This document shows, piece by piece, positions 33,828 to 43,000 of a DNA stretch of 64,000 nucleotides. The stretch comes from Lachnospiraceae bacterium UBA7093. Lineage in GTDB: Bacteria > Bacillota > Clostridia > Lachnospirales > Lachnospiraceae. A program made the position numbers and the translations under genes. The notes beneath the pieces are model-generated. The model was not told where the DNA came from, ran no database searches, and was given only the letters and a program-made list of their open reading frames with translations. Location: the NCBI GenBank assembly GCA_002492465.1, contig DKYT01000067.1:3243-67242 (forward strand), written 5' to 3'. Numbering within the stretch: the first letter of the stretch is position 1; every line of letters starts with the position of its first letter.

Positions 33828-35012
33828 ATGAATGTGGAGTCAACAGAGTTAGAGGAAAATTTGCAGGCGGAATCCTCCCAGAGCGAGGAGGAAACCGCCA
33901 GGGAAAGACACAGACAAAGAATAGAGGAGATGCGTCGGAGCAAGGAAAAGCAGATGATGCGTCGTAAATATATTAAAAAGTATGCGCCTGTGGGAGCGGG
34001 ACTCCTGGCAGCGCTTATTTTGGTGTTTACAGGAGCCGGGCTTTTACACAGCCATTCTAAGGAAAAGAAAGAGGCGCAAATAAAGGAAAGGGATGTAAGC
34101 ACAGCGGAGAGTCTGGAAGTTCAGGACAAGGATCAGGAAGGGCAGCCGCAGGAAAAAGATACAGAAGGAGAAGAGTCTTCCAAAAGTTATCAGGCGCAGA
34201 CAACTGCAGATACCCTGCAGATCGGCGATACCCTGCAGTCCGGGGATGTTTTTTACAGTCAGTATGCGGTTTTGGTTGATTTGGAGGACAGCCGCATTCT
34301 TGCCCAGAAAAATGCAGATACCAGAATCAATCCGGCGTCTATGACGAAAATTCTTACGGTGCTTGTGGCGGCGGAGCATATTCAAAATCTGGACGATACC
34401 TTTACCATGACCAGGGATATCACAGATTACTGCTATATAAATGATTGCAGTTATGCAGGGTTTGAAAAGGAAGAGGTTATTTCCATAAGAGATCTGTTCT
34501 ATGGCGCTATTCTCCCCTCCGGCGCAGACGCGGCGGTGGCGCTTGCCGTTTATGTGTCGGGCAGCCAGGAGGCGTTTGTGGAACTGATGAACGAGAAGCT
34601 GGCGGAGCTGGGGCTGGGGGAGACTACCCATTTTACAAACTGTGTGGGAATTTACGGAGAAGACCATTACAGTACGGTATACGATATGGCGATGATTATG
34701 GAAGCGGCAATGGACAATGAGCTTTGCAGAACGGTCATGTCCGCCCATACCTATACAACCTCAAAGACGGAGCAGCATCCGGAGGGCATCACCCTTTCCA
34801 ATTGGTTCCTGCGGCGCATTGAGGACAGAGACAGCGGCAGTGAGGTGATCTGCGGAAAAACCGGTTATGTGACCCAGTCCGGAAGCTGTGCGGCAAGCTA
34901 TGCCGCAAATGAGGGCGGAAAGGAATATATCTGCGTGACGGCAAACGCCAACAGCGGAAACAGGTGTATTGCGGATCAGGCAAGGCTTTATAAACAGTTT
35001 TCAGCCGCTTAG
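33828..35012 (+). CDS. D-alanyl-D-alanine carboxypeptidase (low-molecular-mass PBP)
   Basis: This 394-residue enzyme trims the terminal D-alanine of peptidoglycan stem peptides. A highly charged ~50-residue cytoplasmic tail precedes one membrane span (~53-73) and a linker, so it is anchored rather than secreted by a cleavable signal. The active site has SMTK (S171, K174), PSGADAA in place of the commoner SGN triad, and the KTG box (CGKTGYVTQSG). It overlaps nothing upstream; rarA starts 13 bases after its stop. Confidence 0.92.
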   Translation: MNVESTELEENLQAESSQSEEETARERHRQRIEEMRRSKEKQMMRRKYIKKYAPVGAGLLAALILVFTGAGLLHSHSKEKKEAQIKERDVSTAESLEVQDKDQEGQPQEKDTEGEESSKSYQAQTTADTLQIGDTLQSGDVFYSQYAVLVDLEDSRILAQKNADTRINPASMTKILTVLVAAEHIQNLDDTFTMTRDITDYCYINDCSYAGFEKEEVISIRDLFYGAILPSGADAAVALAVYVSGSQEAFVELMNEKLAELGLGETTHFTNCVGIYGEDHYSTVYDMAMIMEAAMDNELCRTVMSAHTYTTSKTEQHPEGITLSNWFLRRIEDRDSGSEVICGKTGYVTQSGSCAASYAANEGGKEYICVTANANSGNRCIADQARLYKQFSAA

Positions 35013-35025
35013 ATTTGGAGGAGAA

Positions 35026-36363
35026 ATGGATCTATTTGCATATATGCGGTCTGCCAATATGGAGAAGGAATCGCCTTTAGCGGCGAGAATTCGCCCCAGA
35101 ACCCTTGAGGAGGTAGTAGGGCAGCAGCACATAATCGGAAAGGATAAGCTTTTGTACCGCGCCATCAAGGCGGACAAGCTCAGTTCCATTATTTTTTACG
35201 GACCTCCCGGTACCGGGAAGACCACCCTTGCCAGAGTCATTGCCAATACCACCAGCGCAGAATTTACCCAGATCAACGCCACGGTGGCGGGGAAAAAGGA
35301 TATGGAAGAGGTGGTGAAAGCCGCGAAGGACAGAATGGGGATGTACGGTAAGAAAACCATACTCTTTATCGATGAGATCCATCGGTTTAATAAAGGACAG
35401 CAGGATTACCTGCTGCCTTTTGTGGAGGACGGCACCTTAATCCTGATCGGCGCCACCACGGAAAATCCTTACTTTGAGGTGAACGGCGCATTGATTTCCC
35501 GCTCCATTATTTTTGAGCTAAAGCCCCTTGGCATGGAAGATGTGAAAGCGCTGCTGCACAGAGCCGTCTATGACAAGGACAGGGGAATGGGAGCTTACGA
35601 TGCGCAGATCGATGAGGATGCATTGGAATTTCTTGCCGAGGTTGCAGGAGGAGACGCAAGGCATGCGTTAAATGCCATTGAGCTTGGTATTATGACCACC
35701 GGCAGGGGGGAGGATGGAAAGATCCATATTACCCTGGAGGTGGCGCAGGAATGTATTCAAAAGCGGATTTTGCGCTATGACAAAACGGGAGACAATCATT
35801 ACGATACCATCTCGGCGTTTATCAAGAGTATGCGGGGATCTGATCCGGACGCTGCGGTATATTATCTGGCGCGGATGCTTTACGCAGGGGAAAGCGTCAC
35901 CTTTATTGCCCGCAGGATTATGATTTGTGCGGCGGAGGATGTGGGAATTGCCGATCCCCAGGCGCTTACCGTTGCCGTAAGCTGTTCCCAGGCTGTGGAG
36001 CGAGTGGGAATGCCGGAGGCGCAGATTATTTTGGCGCAGGCGGTAATGTACGTAGCATGCGCGCCTAAAAGCAATGCCTGCGTGAAGGCGATCGGAGAGG
36101 CAATGAAAACGGTGGAGGAAACAGGGAATCTTGCCATCCCTGTCCATTTGCAGGATGCCCACTATAAGGGTGCTGCGAAACTGGGACATGGCACAGGGTA
36201 CCTGTATGCCCATGATTATCCCAATCATTATGTACAGCAGCAATATCTGCCTTACGAGCTTAGCGGAAAAGAATTTTATCATCCCTCAGGCAACGGATAT
36301 GAGGTAAAAGTGAAGGAACATATGAAGCGAATCAGAGAAGCAGAAGGAAACAGGAAAAAATGA
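35026..36363 (+). CDS. rarA: Replication-associated recombination protein A (MgsA/WRNIP1 family)
   Basis: A 445-residue AAA+ ATPase that acts at stalled replication forks. Walker A is GPPGTGKTT, Walker B LFIDEIHRF, sensor 1 GATTEN. The C-terminal tetramerisation domain includes KSMRGSDPDAAVYYLARML and the conserved KGAAKLGHGTGYLYAHDYPNHYVQQQYLP. The start ATG 35026 follows TTTGGAGGAGAA; the longer frame begins inside the carboxypeptidase gene. The stop overlaps the next gene's start by four bases (ATGA). Confidence 0.96.
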   Translation: MDLFAYMRSANMEKESPLAARIRPRTLEEVVGQQHIIGKDKLLYRAIKADKLSSIIFYGPPGTGKTTLARVIANTTSAEFTQINATVAGKKDMEEVVKAAKDRMGMYGKKTILFIDEIHRFNKGQQDYLLPFVEDGTLILIGATTENPYFEVNGALISRSIIFELKPLGMEDVKALLHRAVYDKDRGMGAYDAQIDEDALEFLAEVAGGDARHALNAIELGIMTTGRGEDGKIHITLEVAQECIQKRILRYDKTGDNHYDTISAFIKSMRGSDPDAAVYYLARMLYAGESVTFIARRIMICAAEDVGIADPQALTVAVSCSQAVERVGMPEAQIILAQAVMYVACAPKSNACVKAIGEAMKTVEETGNLAIPVHLQDAHYKGAAKLGHGTGYLYAHDYPNHYVQQQYLPYELSGKEFYHPSGNGYEVKVKEHMKRIREAEGNRKK

Positions 36364-38252
36364 AATTTGGAACCGGAAAAGAACAGAAACCGGCGGGGGA
36401 TAAGCCTGTTAAAATAAAAAAAGTCAGACAGCGGGTTCTGAAAAAAGATGAAAAAGCAAATATGAAAAAAATGATCATGGGACTTGCCGTTTTACTTGGC
36501 ATTGTTTTAGTTGTGGCGGTTGGCGCGGTCATTTTTTTTGCCTTTTCGGGAAGAGGAGGGGAAGAGCAGCCCCAGGAGGTAAAATTACCCGAAACTGTGG
36601 AGAAAATCATCCCCCAGGTGAAAGAAGGGGAGCTTGGAAAAAGCGTTCTGGATCATATTACAACAGCGGGAGACGCCGTCAGGGAATCTTTTGGCAGGCG
36701 TCCCCGGAGCCATGAGCTGACGGAAGGGGACAGCGCCGATTTTGCGTCCATAACGGAATGCATCATTGATCCGGAGACAAAAAAGATTTCCGTGACCCTG
36801 GAGGGGGACGGCGTTCCCAAAAGCGATGATAAGTATTATTATCTTTTTGCACTAAACACCTACGATACGGAAATCGGGGAGAACAGCGATTACATCAGCA
36901 GGGACTACAAGGACAACAAAACCAGCCTGAGCGCCGCCCTGAATTACAATCTGGCGGGAAGCAGACTGTACAAAAAGTTTGTAGTTGCGGTGAAAAAAGA
37001 TGGAAAATATGTGCAGGTGGCGCCATCAAGATATATCACCAATCCGGAGGCGATCGCCAAATACAGTTCCGTATACCACCAGCCGGGTTCCAAAAAGGGA
37101 CTTCTGGTAGATCCTAACAGGCTGCGGGGCAATGAACTGGACGATCTGGGGGTAAAACAGGCGGCGTACAACGTACCCGTAGCAAGACTGTTAGGACCTA
37201 CCACCAGCGCTATCTACCCTACCATTAATTATACATATAACGGCAGAACCTACGCCTTTAACGGACAGGTGGTGGCGGAATATGATCTGGTGTTTGGCAC
37301 CCTCACGGCAAAGGGGATTACCACCACGGCGATTATTTTAAATAATTATTCTTCCGCCTATCCCCAGCTGACCCATCCCCAGGCAAGGAGCGGCAGTACG
37401 GCGCCTTATTGTATGTTTAACGGTGCAGAGGAGTCCGGGGTGGAGTATATGGCGGCAATCGGTTCTTTTCTTGCGGAACGCTATTCCGGCGACAAACATG
37501 GAAGAATTTCCAACTGGGTAATCGCCAACGAAGTCAACGCCCGGAAAGAGTGGAATTATATGGCGCACACGGATACGGAAACCTATGTGGCGGAATACGC
37601 TAAGGCTTTCAGGGTATTCTATACGGCAATTAAGAGCGTGAGCAGCAGCGCCAGAGTTTACATTTCCCTGGATCAGCAGTGGGACAGAAATCTGAAAAAC
37701 AATACCAATTACGACGGCAGGGATATTCTGGATGTGTTTAACCGGCAGATCACGGCGAAAGGAAATATAGACTGGGGCGTGGCACAGCATCCCTACAATG
37801 TGCCCCTGACGGAAGCGCGAACATGGGCGTCCTCCAGATATGTGAAGCACAGTGCCGATACTTCCATGCTCACCATGGCAAACATAGAAGTGCTGGTCAA
37901 CTATATGAAACAGCCGCAGTTTTTGACGGATAGCGGCGAGGTGCGCAGCATCCTGCTCAGCGAGCAGGGGTATACCTCCCATGCAGGGGAAGCGTACCAG
38001 GCGGCAGCGTTTGCCTATGCCTACTACAAAGCGGCGGCATACGATGAAATCGACGGCTTCCTGCTCAACAGAGAGACGGATGCGCCGGAGGAGGTGGCGC
38101 AGGGGCTTGCCTTCGGGCTTACCAATTCAGGAGGCGGACAGAAGCAGATCTACAATGTGTTCAAATACATAGACACGCCCAGCCATGGGGAGTATACGGA
38201 GTTTGCAAAAAGTCTGATTGGGATTTCTAATTGGAATGAGATTATTCGATAG
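36360..38252 (+). CDS. Membrane-anchored DUF5722 protein (glycosidase-like barrel)
   Basis: A 630-residue protein with a basic cytoplasmic tail, one span at ~36-60 and a large extracellular part. It contains an N-terminal beta-rich region followed by a TIM-barrel-like domain: VAEYDLVFGTLTAKGITTTAIILNNY, ISNWVIANEVNARKEWNYM (candidate acid/base Glu in NEVN) and ILLSEQGYTS (candidate second Glu). This pattern fits DUF5722, which resembles GH-A glycosidases, but no substrate is known. Four-base overlap with rarA indicates one transcript despite unrelated roles. Confidence 0.82.
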   Translation: MKFGTGKEQKPAGDKPVKIKKVRQRVLKKDEKANMKKMIMGLAVLLGIVLVVAVGAVIFFAFSGRGGEEQPQEVKLPETVEKIIPQVKEGELGKSVLDHITTAGDAVRESFGRRPRSHELTEGDSADFASITECIIDPETKKISVTLEGDGVPKSDDKYYYLFALNTYDTEIGENSDYISRDYKDNKTSLSAALNYNLAGSRLYKKFVVAVKKDGKYVQVAPSRYITNPEAIAKYSSVYHQPGSKKGLLVDPNRLRGNELDDLGVKQAAYNVPVARLLGPTTSAIYPTINYTYNGRTYAFNGQVVAEYDLVFGTLTAKGITTTAIILNNYSSAYPQLTHPQARSGSTAPYCMFNGAEESGVEYMAAIGSFLAERYSGDKHGRISNWVIANEVNARKEWNYMAHTDTETYVAEYAKAFRVFYTAIKSVSSSARVYISLDQQWDRNLKNNTNYDGRDILDVFNRQITAKGNIDWGVAQHPYNVPLTEARTWASSRYVKHSADTSMLTMANIEVLVNYMKQPQFLTDSGEVRSILLSEQGYTSHAGEAYQAAAFAYAYYKAAAYDEIDGFLLNRETDAPEEVAQGLAFGLTNSGGGQKQIYNVFKYIDTPSHGEYTEFAKSLIGISNWNEIIR

Positions 38253-38275
38253 GGAGGATGGTCAGTACTGTTAAT

Positions 38276-38310
38276 AATGCCCAAAGCGGTTTAAGCTGCT
38301 TTGGGCATTA
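38276..38310. terminator. Hairpin after the DUF5722 gene, possibly shared with the convergent CPBP gene
   Basis: aatgcccaaagc (38276-38287) pairs with gctttgggcatt (38298-38309). There is no strong T run on the plus strand, so termination strength is uncertain. Confidence 0.5.
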
Positions 38311-38322
38311 GCATGTTTACGC

Positions 38323-39117
38323 TTATTTCTTTAATTCCACAAAACTGTATATTCCTAAAATGATATAGGCAGGTACAATGATGTATAATGTTAAATCGGC
38401 ATATCCACTTACACTTGAAAAGCAATATGGCAAAGCACAAACATTTATGAGAAAATGAATGATGATCGGCAGCCATAAGTTATTTGTTTTCTTGTAAACC
38501 ATTCCGAAGAATATACCCATACCTATCGTCCAGATGACCTTGCTTACGATAACAAGTAATGAGCTGTTTAGCGCGCCGAATATATGTCCCAATCCGAAGA
38601 TTGCGGATGATAATACAACCGCAATCAGAGTGCTGTTTTTATTACGATAAGCCGGTCGCAAAGCGTGGCGGCGTTCGTTTTCTGCAAACATCTTTTCAAT
38701 CAGATTAAGCAATAAACCCCGTACATATAACTCTTCAATGATAGCAACGCCAATATAGTATATAACACCTTCTACAAGCACTTTTGCAACAGAGGGCTGA
38801 CGGTCAAAAGGTGATAATCCAACATAAAAAGCAATAAAGCCCACGATCGCAACTACCACTCCGATGATTCCGTATTTCTTGAATCTATCTGTCAATCCTG
38901 TTTTTGTAAATCCCAACGTCCACTTAGGGCATAGTATTCTTAAAAACAAGAAGGCTATTATTCCGATTATCAAAAAATTAATCATCAACGTAAAATAGAT
39001 AGGCTCTATGTCTGCAATTTGAATATTGACAAAAAATGCACTTGGAATACCCGTTATATCCATAAATGCAATTAGCAAAGTCAATACCGCTATATAAATA
39101 AGTTCTCGCTTGTTCAT
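38323..39117 (-). CDS. CPBP family intramembrane glutamic endopeptidase
   Basis: A 264-residue membrane protein with about eight spans. The family motif EExxxR appears as IIEELYVRG (E128, E129, R133); the FGLGHIFGALN and LPIIIHFLIN segments supply the histidines of motifs 2 and 3. Members cleave within membranes, mature or protect against peptides, or take part in CAAX-like processing. No bacteriocin genes are adjacent. It converges with the DUF5722 gene and stands alone on its strand. Confidence 0.88.
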   Translation of the reverse strand: MNKRELIYIAVLTLLIAFMDITGIPSAFFVNIQIADIEPIYFTLMINFLIIGIIAFLFLRILCPKWTLGFTKTGLTDRFKKYGIIGVVVAIVGFIAFYVGLSPFDRQPSVAKVLVEGVIYYIGVAIIEELYVRGLLLNLIEKMFAENERRHALRPAYRNKNSTLIAVVLSSAIFGLGHIFGALNSSLLVIVSKVIWTIGMGIFFGMVYKKTNNLWLPIIIHFLINVCALPYCFSSVSGYADLTLYIIVPAYIILGIYSFVELKK

Positions 39118-39235
39118 AATATCGCCTCAAAATTCCCCATTTATCTAATCATTTGATATTGTTGAACTTCAACATCTGTATGTAAACAATTATTATTCCT
39201 ACTCCGTATCCCATTGGTACAATATACCAGATGTT

Positions 39236-39640
39236 TTATTCGGAAAAATATTTTTCGTAAAAGTCTTTTGCTGTTATGATTTGAATATTTTCGTATTCTT
39301 TTATTACGAGAAGGTCTTTATCTCCACTGACAATGTATAAAGCATGAGAATCTCTTGCACATTCTAAAAATTTGTTATCATCAGGATCACGGCATATTTC
39401 AATATGAGTAATCGGTTCAATAATTTCCATAGCTTTGATCAGTGGACTTAGAATTACGCGATTGATATGCCCCTGTTTTCTGTCAATCATTTCCTGTACA
39501 ATTTCCTCATATTCATTAATTATTTCAGCTGTAGCGCATGCAGTTATTTTTTGGCTGACAACAGCACTGAGAATTTTTCTTGGGAATCCGCCAAAAAACA
39601 CACCAGAAATCAAAACGTTTGTATCTATGACGATTCTCAT
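39236..39640 (-). CDS. PIN-domain toxin of a toxin-antitoxin pair
   Basis: A 134-residue PIN-family ribonuclease. Conserved acids are D6 (MRIVIDTNVLISG), a middle E in the YEEIVQEM helix, then DPDDNKFLECA and SGDKDLL. It belongs to the group annotated as putative toxin component, PIN family. The start overlaps the antitoxin stop by four bases, so toxin synthesis depends on translation of the antitoxin. Confidence 0.88.
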   Translation of the reverse strand: MRIVIDTNVLISGVFFGGFPRKILSAVVSQKITACATAEIINEYEEIVQEMIDRKQGHINRVILSPLIKAMEIIEPITHIEICRDPDDNKFLECARDSHALYIVSGDKDLLVIKEYENIQIITAKDFYEKYFSE

Positions 39641-39903
39641 ACGCGTTTTTTCTTTCTGGCTGATTTAATGATATCGTCAACATCGCTTTCAACATAACCC
39701 ACAGACATTGCCCATTTTTGTGCTTCATCCAATGAGGCTTCAAATTCTTCTGCGGAAGGAAGCTTTAATGCCTTAAGCATGATAACATCCCCGGAAGTAT
39801 ATGCTACCAATTTATCACCAGTGTCAATGGATAAGAGTTTGCGGATGCTGACAGGTAAGGAAATCTGACCTTTGGAAGAAACTGTTAGTATCTGAGTGTT
39901 CAT
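39637..39903 (-). CDS. AbrB/MazE-type antitoxin
   Basis: This 88-residue protein has an N-terminal swapped-hairpin AbrB DNA-binding domain (LTVSSKGQISLPVSIRKLLSIDTGDKLVAY) and a C-terminal acidic helical segment likely to wrap the PIN toxin. It should both neutralise the toxin and repress the pair through the palindromes directly upstream. Confidence 0.9.
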   Translation of the reverse strand: MNTQILTVSSKGQISLPVSIRKLLSIDTGDKLVAYTSGDVIMLKALKLPSAEEFEASLDEAQKWAMSVGYVESDVDDIIKSARKKKRV

Positions 39904-39921
39904 TTGCGTAGACTCCTTTTG

Positions 39922-39955
39922 AGTAAGAATTTCTTACTTATATTATGCCATAATA
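39922..39955 (-). promoter_or_regulatory. Operator palindromes of the AbrB/PIN pair
   Basis: AGTAAGAA-T-TTCTTACT (39922-39938) and TATTATG-C-CATAATA (39941-39955) are both perfect palindromes around one base. They lie 19-52 bases upstream of the antitoxin start and overlap the likely -10 region. Confidence 0.6.
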
Positions 39956-39988
39956 TGAAAATATATACAAGAAAAATTAAGTTTATGA

Positions 39989-40501
39989 TTAGAAAAGCTG
40001 CCGGATCAAATATTGATAAATATCCTGATTCTTATTTTGCCAGTTGTCGCAGATGGCGGCGGCAGTCTCCTCCGAGGGGACAGATAAAGTTATGTCAACC
40101 AATTTTATACCTTTCTCCTTGGCGGTCAGGTGCGCCTCATATTCTCCGGAGGTGGATTTATAGTAATCCGCAAGAATGGAAGATTCATTTCTCAAGTGAA
40201 TTTCATTTTCGGCAAAGAAATGGTCAATGTCGGCTTTGATGCTGCCAGTGATCTGATTGCCAAAAAAGCTTACGGTTTCCGCCCCTTCCTTTGTAATGCT
40301 TAAGTGGGTTCTGTTCCGGATAGACTGGGCAGTGATCAGACCTGCGTCGATCAGCTCGCCGATGGACTGCTGAAGAGAGAGAAAGTTGGTATATTCTTTT
40401 TCCAGCATAAAATCGCTGATCTGCGCCTTGGTCAGAGGAAAATCAACTTTGCTTAACATATATAGTATGATCAGTTTGTAAAGAGTGATGGGGTCGCGCA
40501 T
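39989..40501 (-). CDS. DUF4364 family protein
   Basis: A 170-residue protein of the DUF4364 family. The first ~80 residues form a winged-helix-like domain (LYKLIILYMLSKVDFPLTKAQISDFMLEKEYTNF, then SIGELIDAGLI and HLSITKEGAETVSFF). The remainder is a beta-rich domain of unknown role. A regulatory or DNA-binding function is likely from the fold but no target is known. It is the last gene of the minus-strand run maeB - radical SAM - DUF4364, 29 bases after the radical SAM gene. Confidence 0.85.
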   Translation of the reverse strand: MRDPITLYKLIILYMLSKVDFPLTKAQISDFMLEKEYTNFLSLQQSIGELIDAGLITAQSIRNRTHLSITKEGAETVSFFGNQITGSIKADIDHFFAENEIHLRNESSILADYYKSTSGEYEAHLTAKEKGIKLVDITLSVPSEETAAAICDNWQNKNQDIYQYLIRQLF

Positions 40502-40530
40502 ATTGCATCTCCATAAGATAAATTCAAAAT

Positions 40531-41583
40531 TTACAGTGTATCTTTCAGTGGGCTGCCCTGAAGCCCGTACAGTCTGCCCTGACAGGCACCCTGTTCCTTC
40601 ATTTGCTTGTGCAGGGTGTTCAGAACCAGCCGCTTGTTTGCGCTCCAGAGAGGAAAGAGCAGCAGATCTCTTGGCGCGTCTCCTGTAACCCGATGCACCA
40701 CCATATCAGGGCGAAGATGTTCAAGGCATGGAATCAGAACCTCCAAATAGCTTTCCAGAGTGGAAAAAGAGCCACAGGAGGAAGGATCTTCCTTCCAAAG
40801 CCTGCCAAGGTCAGTTCCTTTTAAAATATGCAGGAGTTGGAGTTTAATACCCCAGATGGGGAGCTGGTTTAAGTACGCTGCGGTGGCAAGCATGTCCTGC
40901 TGATTTTCTCCCGGAAGCCCCAATATAGCATGGGCAATCACAGGAATGGAAGCCTCATCCAGCTTCCGTATACAGGTTTCAAAACAGCTCAGAGGATAGC
41001 CCCGGCGGATCAGGCGTGCCGTGCGCTCATGAACGGTTTGCAGTCCCAGTTCAAGCCAGACGAACTTTGGCGCGTACTCTTCTTTCAGCTTTACCAGAAG
41101 CTCCATCACAGATGCAGGAAGGCAGTCCGGTCTGGTGGCGATGGAAATACCGGCAACGGAAGGCATAGCAAGGGCAAGACGGTACACCCTTTCCAAGTAG
41201 GAAAGGGGAGCGTAGGTGTTGGTATACGCCTGAAAATAAGCGATGAACCGCTGCCCGGTTTTTTTACCGGAAAGTGCGGAGATTCCCTTTTCAAAGGCGG
41301 CGGAAAATAGCTGGACAGCTTCATCCTGCCGTACTCTGCTTTCCAGTGCGGAGTAGCTGCGCAGGGGGACTGCAAAATCCCCGCTGCCCCCTGCACTGCA
41401 AAAGATACATCCTCTATGATCCAGCGTTCCGTCCCGATTGGGGCAGGTCATACCTGCGTTCAGTGCGATTTTATATAGTTTTTCCCCATAAGTATTTTTA
41501 CAGAAGGCATCCAGAGAATAGTAGGGCTTTCCCTGCCAGAGATTCTTATGGGGGACTGGTGTATAGGAAGATGAGAAATTCAT
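40531..41583 (-). CDS. TIGR01212 family radical SAM protein
   Basis: A 350-residue radical SAM enzyme. The cluster-binding cysteines are in CPNRDGTLDHRGCIFC, the wide-spaced pattern typical of TIGR01212 (YhcC-like, Elp3-related) proteins, followed by GGSGDF. GISIATRPDCLP and WLELGLQTVHERTARLIRRGY are the barrel motifs shared with Elp3-type enzymes. The reaction is not established; an RNA-modification role has been suggested for relatives. It starts six bases after the malic enzyme stop. Confidence 0.92.
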   Translation of the reverse strand: MNFSSSYTPVPHKNLWQGKPYYSLDAFCKNTYGEKLYKIALNAGMTCPNRDGTLDHRGCIFCSAGGSGDFAVPLRSYSALESRVRQDEAVQLFSAAFEKGISALSGKKTGQRFIAYFQAYTNTYAPLSYLERVYRLALAMPSVAGISIATRPDCLPASVMELLVKLKEEYAPKFVWLELGLQTVHERTARLIRRGYPLSCFETCIRKLDEASIPVIAHAILGLPGENQQDMLATAAYLNQLPIWGIKLQLLHILKGTDLGRLWKEDPSSCGSFSTLESYLEVLIPCLEHLRPDMVVHRVTGDAPRDLLLFPLWSANKRLVLNTLHKQMKEQGACQGRLYGLQGSPLKDTL

Positions 41584-41589
41584 ATAAGC

Positions 41590-42741
41590 TTATCGGATGT
41601 GAGATTTCACAGCATCCGCTACAAGCTCGGCAACCTTGGGATTAAATGCTTCCGGCATAATGTTGTCCTCGTTTAATTCTTCTTCCGGTACCAGAGAGGC
41701 GATTGCTTCCGCTGCCGCCAGTTTCATTTCTTCCGTGATCTGCGTGGCGCGTCCCTCAAGGGCGCCCTTGAAGATACCCGGAAATGCCACTACATTGTTA
41801 ACCTGGTTGGGGAAGTCGCTTCGACCTGTACCTACCACCTTTGCCCCTGCCGCTTTTGCCAGATCCGGCATAATTTCAGGCACGGGATTCGCCATGGCAA
41901 AGAGAATGGCGTCCCGATTCATGGAGGCAACCATTTCCTGGGTGACAATATTGGGGGCGGAAACGCCTACAAAAATATCTGCGCCTTTGAGGGCATCCGC
42001 CAAGGAGCCGGTTTCGTTGTGGGGATTGGTTACCTGGGTCATTTTCTGCTGCATCCAGTTCAGCCCCTGGGTGTCTTTTGAGACGATACCGACTTTATCG
42101 CACATAACAATGTTGGGAAAACCGTAGGTTAAAAGCAGTTTGGTGATGGCAACGCCTGCGCTGCCGGCACCGTTGACAACTACTTTACAGTCTTCTTTCT
42201 TTTTATTTACGACTTTCAAGGCATTGATGATGCCCGCAAGAACTACGATAGCGGTTCCGTGCTGGTCATCGTGGAAAACGGGAATGTCCAAAATTTCCTT
42301 TAAGCGTTCTTCAATCTCAAAGCAGCGGGGAGCGCTGATGTCCTCCAGATTAATTCCCCCAAAGCCGGGGGCAAGATAAGTCACTGTTTTGATGATTTCT
42401 TCCGTATCCTGGGTATCCAGGCAGATCGGAACGGCATTGACGCCTCCAAACTCTTTAAAAAGGACAGCCTTACCTTCCATAACAGGCATGGCGGCATAAG
42501 GACCGATGTTGCCCAGCCCAAGAACGGCGCTGCCGTCGGAGACAACGGCAACAGTGTTTGCCTTCATGGTATACTGATAGGCGGCTTCCTTATCCTCTGC
42601 AATTACCTTGCAGGGCTCCGCAACGCCCGGGGTGTAGGCAAGGGACAGATCTTCTCTGGATTTGACAGGAGTTTTCGATACGGTTTCAAGCTTTCCGTTC
42701 CATTTTTTGTGAAGCATAAGCGCTTTTTCATTTGTGGTCAT
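41590..42741 (-). CDS. maeB: NAD(P)-dependent malic enzyme
   Basis: This 383-residue enzyme decarboxylates malate to pyruvate, making NAD(P)H. The start MTTNEKALMLHKKWNGKLET and SLAYTPGVAEPCKVI match short bacterial malic enzymes without the phosphotransacetylase tail. The substrate site has DGSAVLGLGNIGPYAAMPVMEGK; acidic metal ligands are in FEIEERLK and PVFHDDQHGTAIV. The dinucleotide fold is KVVVNGAGSAGVAITKLL. NAD versus NADP cannot be decided by eye. A minus-strand extended -10 (TGCTATACT, about 42799-42808) lies upstream. Confidence 0.95.
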   Translation of the reverse strand: MTTNEKALMLHKKWNGKLETVSKTPVKSREDLSLAYTPGVAEPCKVIAEDKEAAYQYTMKANTVAVVSDGSAVLGLGNIGPYAAMPVMEGKAVLFKEFGGVNAVPICLDTQDTEEIIKTVTYLAPGFGGINLEDISAPRCFEIEERLKEILDIPVFHDDQHGTAIVVLAGIINALKVVNKKKEDCKVVVNGAGSAGVAITKLLLTYGFPNIVMCDKVGIVSKDTQGLNWMQQKMTQVTNPHNETGSLADALKGADIFVGVSAPNIVTQEMVASMNRDAILFAMANPVPEIMPDLAKAAGAKVVGTGRSDFPNQVNNVVAFPGIFKGALEGRATQITEEMKLAAAEAIASLVPEEELNEDNIMPEAFNPKVAELVADAVKSHIR

Positions 42742-42906
42742 ATAAGTACCTCGCTTTTTATTTTAAACAATTAGAATCCTGCATTTCAGCATGATATACT
42801 TAGTATAGCATAAAAATAAAGGATATGGGAAACAGATTAAAATGCTTTCAAAAAAATGCACAACCGTTTTAAAATCAGGAAAATGTGGATATTCTATGAA
42901 TTATAC

Positions 42907-42935
42907 TTTACACACTCTAAAGCATATGCTATCAT
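42907..42935 (+). promoter_or_regulatory. Promoter of the degV gene
   Basis: TTTACA (42907-42912), a 17-base spacer and TATCAT (42930-42935), 65 bases before the ATG at 43001. Confidence 0.6.
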
Positions 42936-43000
42936 AAGTAGTAATGAAAACTACATACTATGGATGTTGATAAATACATGAGATGGTTTCGGAGGTTGTT

